A stretch of 64,000 bases of DNA from Xanthomarina sp. F2636L (lineage in GTDB: Bacteria; Bacteroidota; Bacteroidia; Flavobacteriales; Flavobacteriaceae), in the NCBI RefSeq assembly GCF_026410195.1, contig NZ_JAPMLM010000068.1, positions 129,001-193,000 of the forward strand, given 5' to 3'. How positions within the stretch are numbered: the stretch's first letter is position 1; every line of letters starts with the position of its first letter. Made by a program: the position numbers and the translations under genes. Shown one piece after another: positions 63,993 to 64,000 of the stretch. A model generated the notes under the pieces. That model saw only the letters and a list, made by a program, of their open reading frames with translations, ran no database searches and was not told the DNA's origin.

Positions 63993-64000
63993 AGTCTAAT

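Overview
The window is chromosomal DNA of a low-GC marine-type member of Flavobacteriaceae (Bacteroidota). The evidence is the gene content (PorT and Plug-type T9SS parts, three secreted proteins with T9SS C-terminal sorting domains, TamL, Na+-NQR, LytTR regulators, an exported TPR-CHAT protein) and the promoters: many genes have an exact TAnnTTTG -7 box, the signature of the Bacteroidota primary sigma factor. Species cannot be assigned from the sequence alone. No CRISPR array, prophage, transposase or rRNA operon was seen.

Layout. 1-3.3 kb: the end of a tryptophan/kynurenine catabolic cluster (SDR, 3-hydroxyanthranilate dioxygenase, ACMS decarboxylase) and an O-methyltransferase. 3.3-9.1 kb: TatA, an M1 peptidase, a DUF6702-like protein and three tandem secreted CarboxypepD_reg-like paralogues. 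9.1-16.3 kb: PepE, tRNA-Gly(TCC) with a partial duplicate of its 3' end, GNAT, GpmI, HAD phosphatase, acyl-CoA hydrolase/transferase, methionine aminopeptidase, a GxxExxY gene bounded by inverted repeats, and a methyltransferase. 16.3-24.8 kb: secreted proteins, a LytS/LytTR-type two-component pair, ApbE and a small partner. 25-33.4 kb: a lipoprotein, an ECF sigma / anti-sigma / CHAT operon, and a T9SS cargo gene flanked by copies of its own leader. 33.7-39.9 kb: the complete nqrABCDEF operon. 40-49.9 kb: T9SS Plug-like protein, ApaG, NRDE protein, P5C dehydrogenase, secreted hydrolase, RsmG, fatty acid desaturase, aminotransferase. 50-51 kb: a decayed AraC gene and a small ORF. 51-64 kb: TrkH/TrkA, MenG, PorT, SpoU methyltransferase, TamL, FbaA, AccD, RpsO, Pnp.

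How the genes work together. Na+-NQR needs covalent FMN, attached by ApbE, and feeds a menaquinone pool finished by MenG. GpmI and FbaA serve glycolysis. HAAO and ACMSD act in series on 3-hydroxyanthranilate. The sigma/anti-sigma/CHAT operon looks like an envelope-facing signalling unit: both the CHAT protease and the TPR domain of the anti-sigma are predicted to be periplasmic.

Most unusual signals: (1) the exported CHAT operon; (2) the GxxExxY cassette with ~29-bp inverted repeats; (3) a second, decayed copy of the apbE 3' end, in direct orientation 5.6 kb from the intact gene, bracketing a T9SS cargo plus two-component module; (4) a duplicated leader flanking a T9SS cargo gene; (5) a tRNA-Gly 3'-end duplicate with a repeat at its break; (6) an SDR without the catalytic Tyr/Lys and an AccD without zinc-ribbon cysteines. 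Several starts were moved downstream using promoter position.
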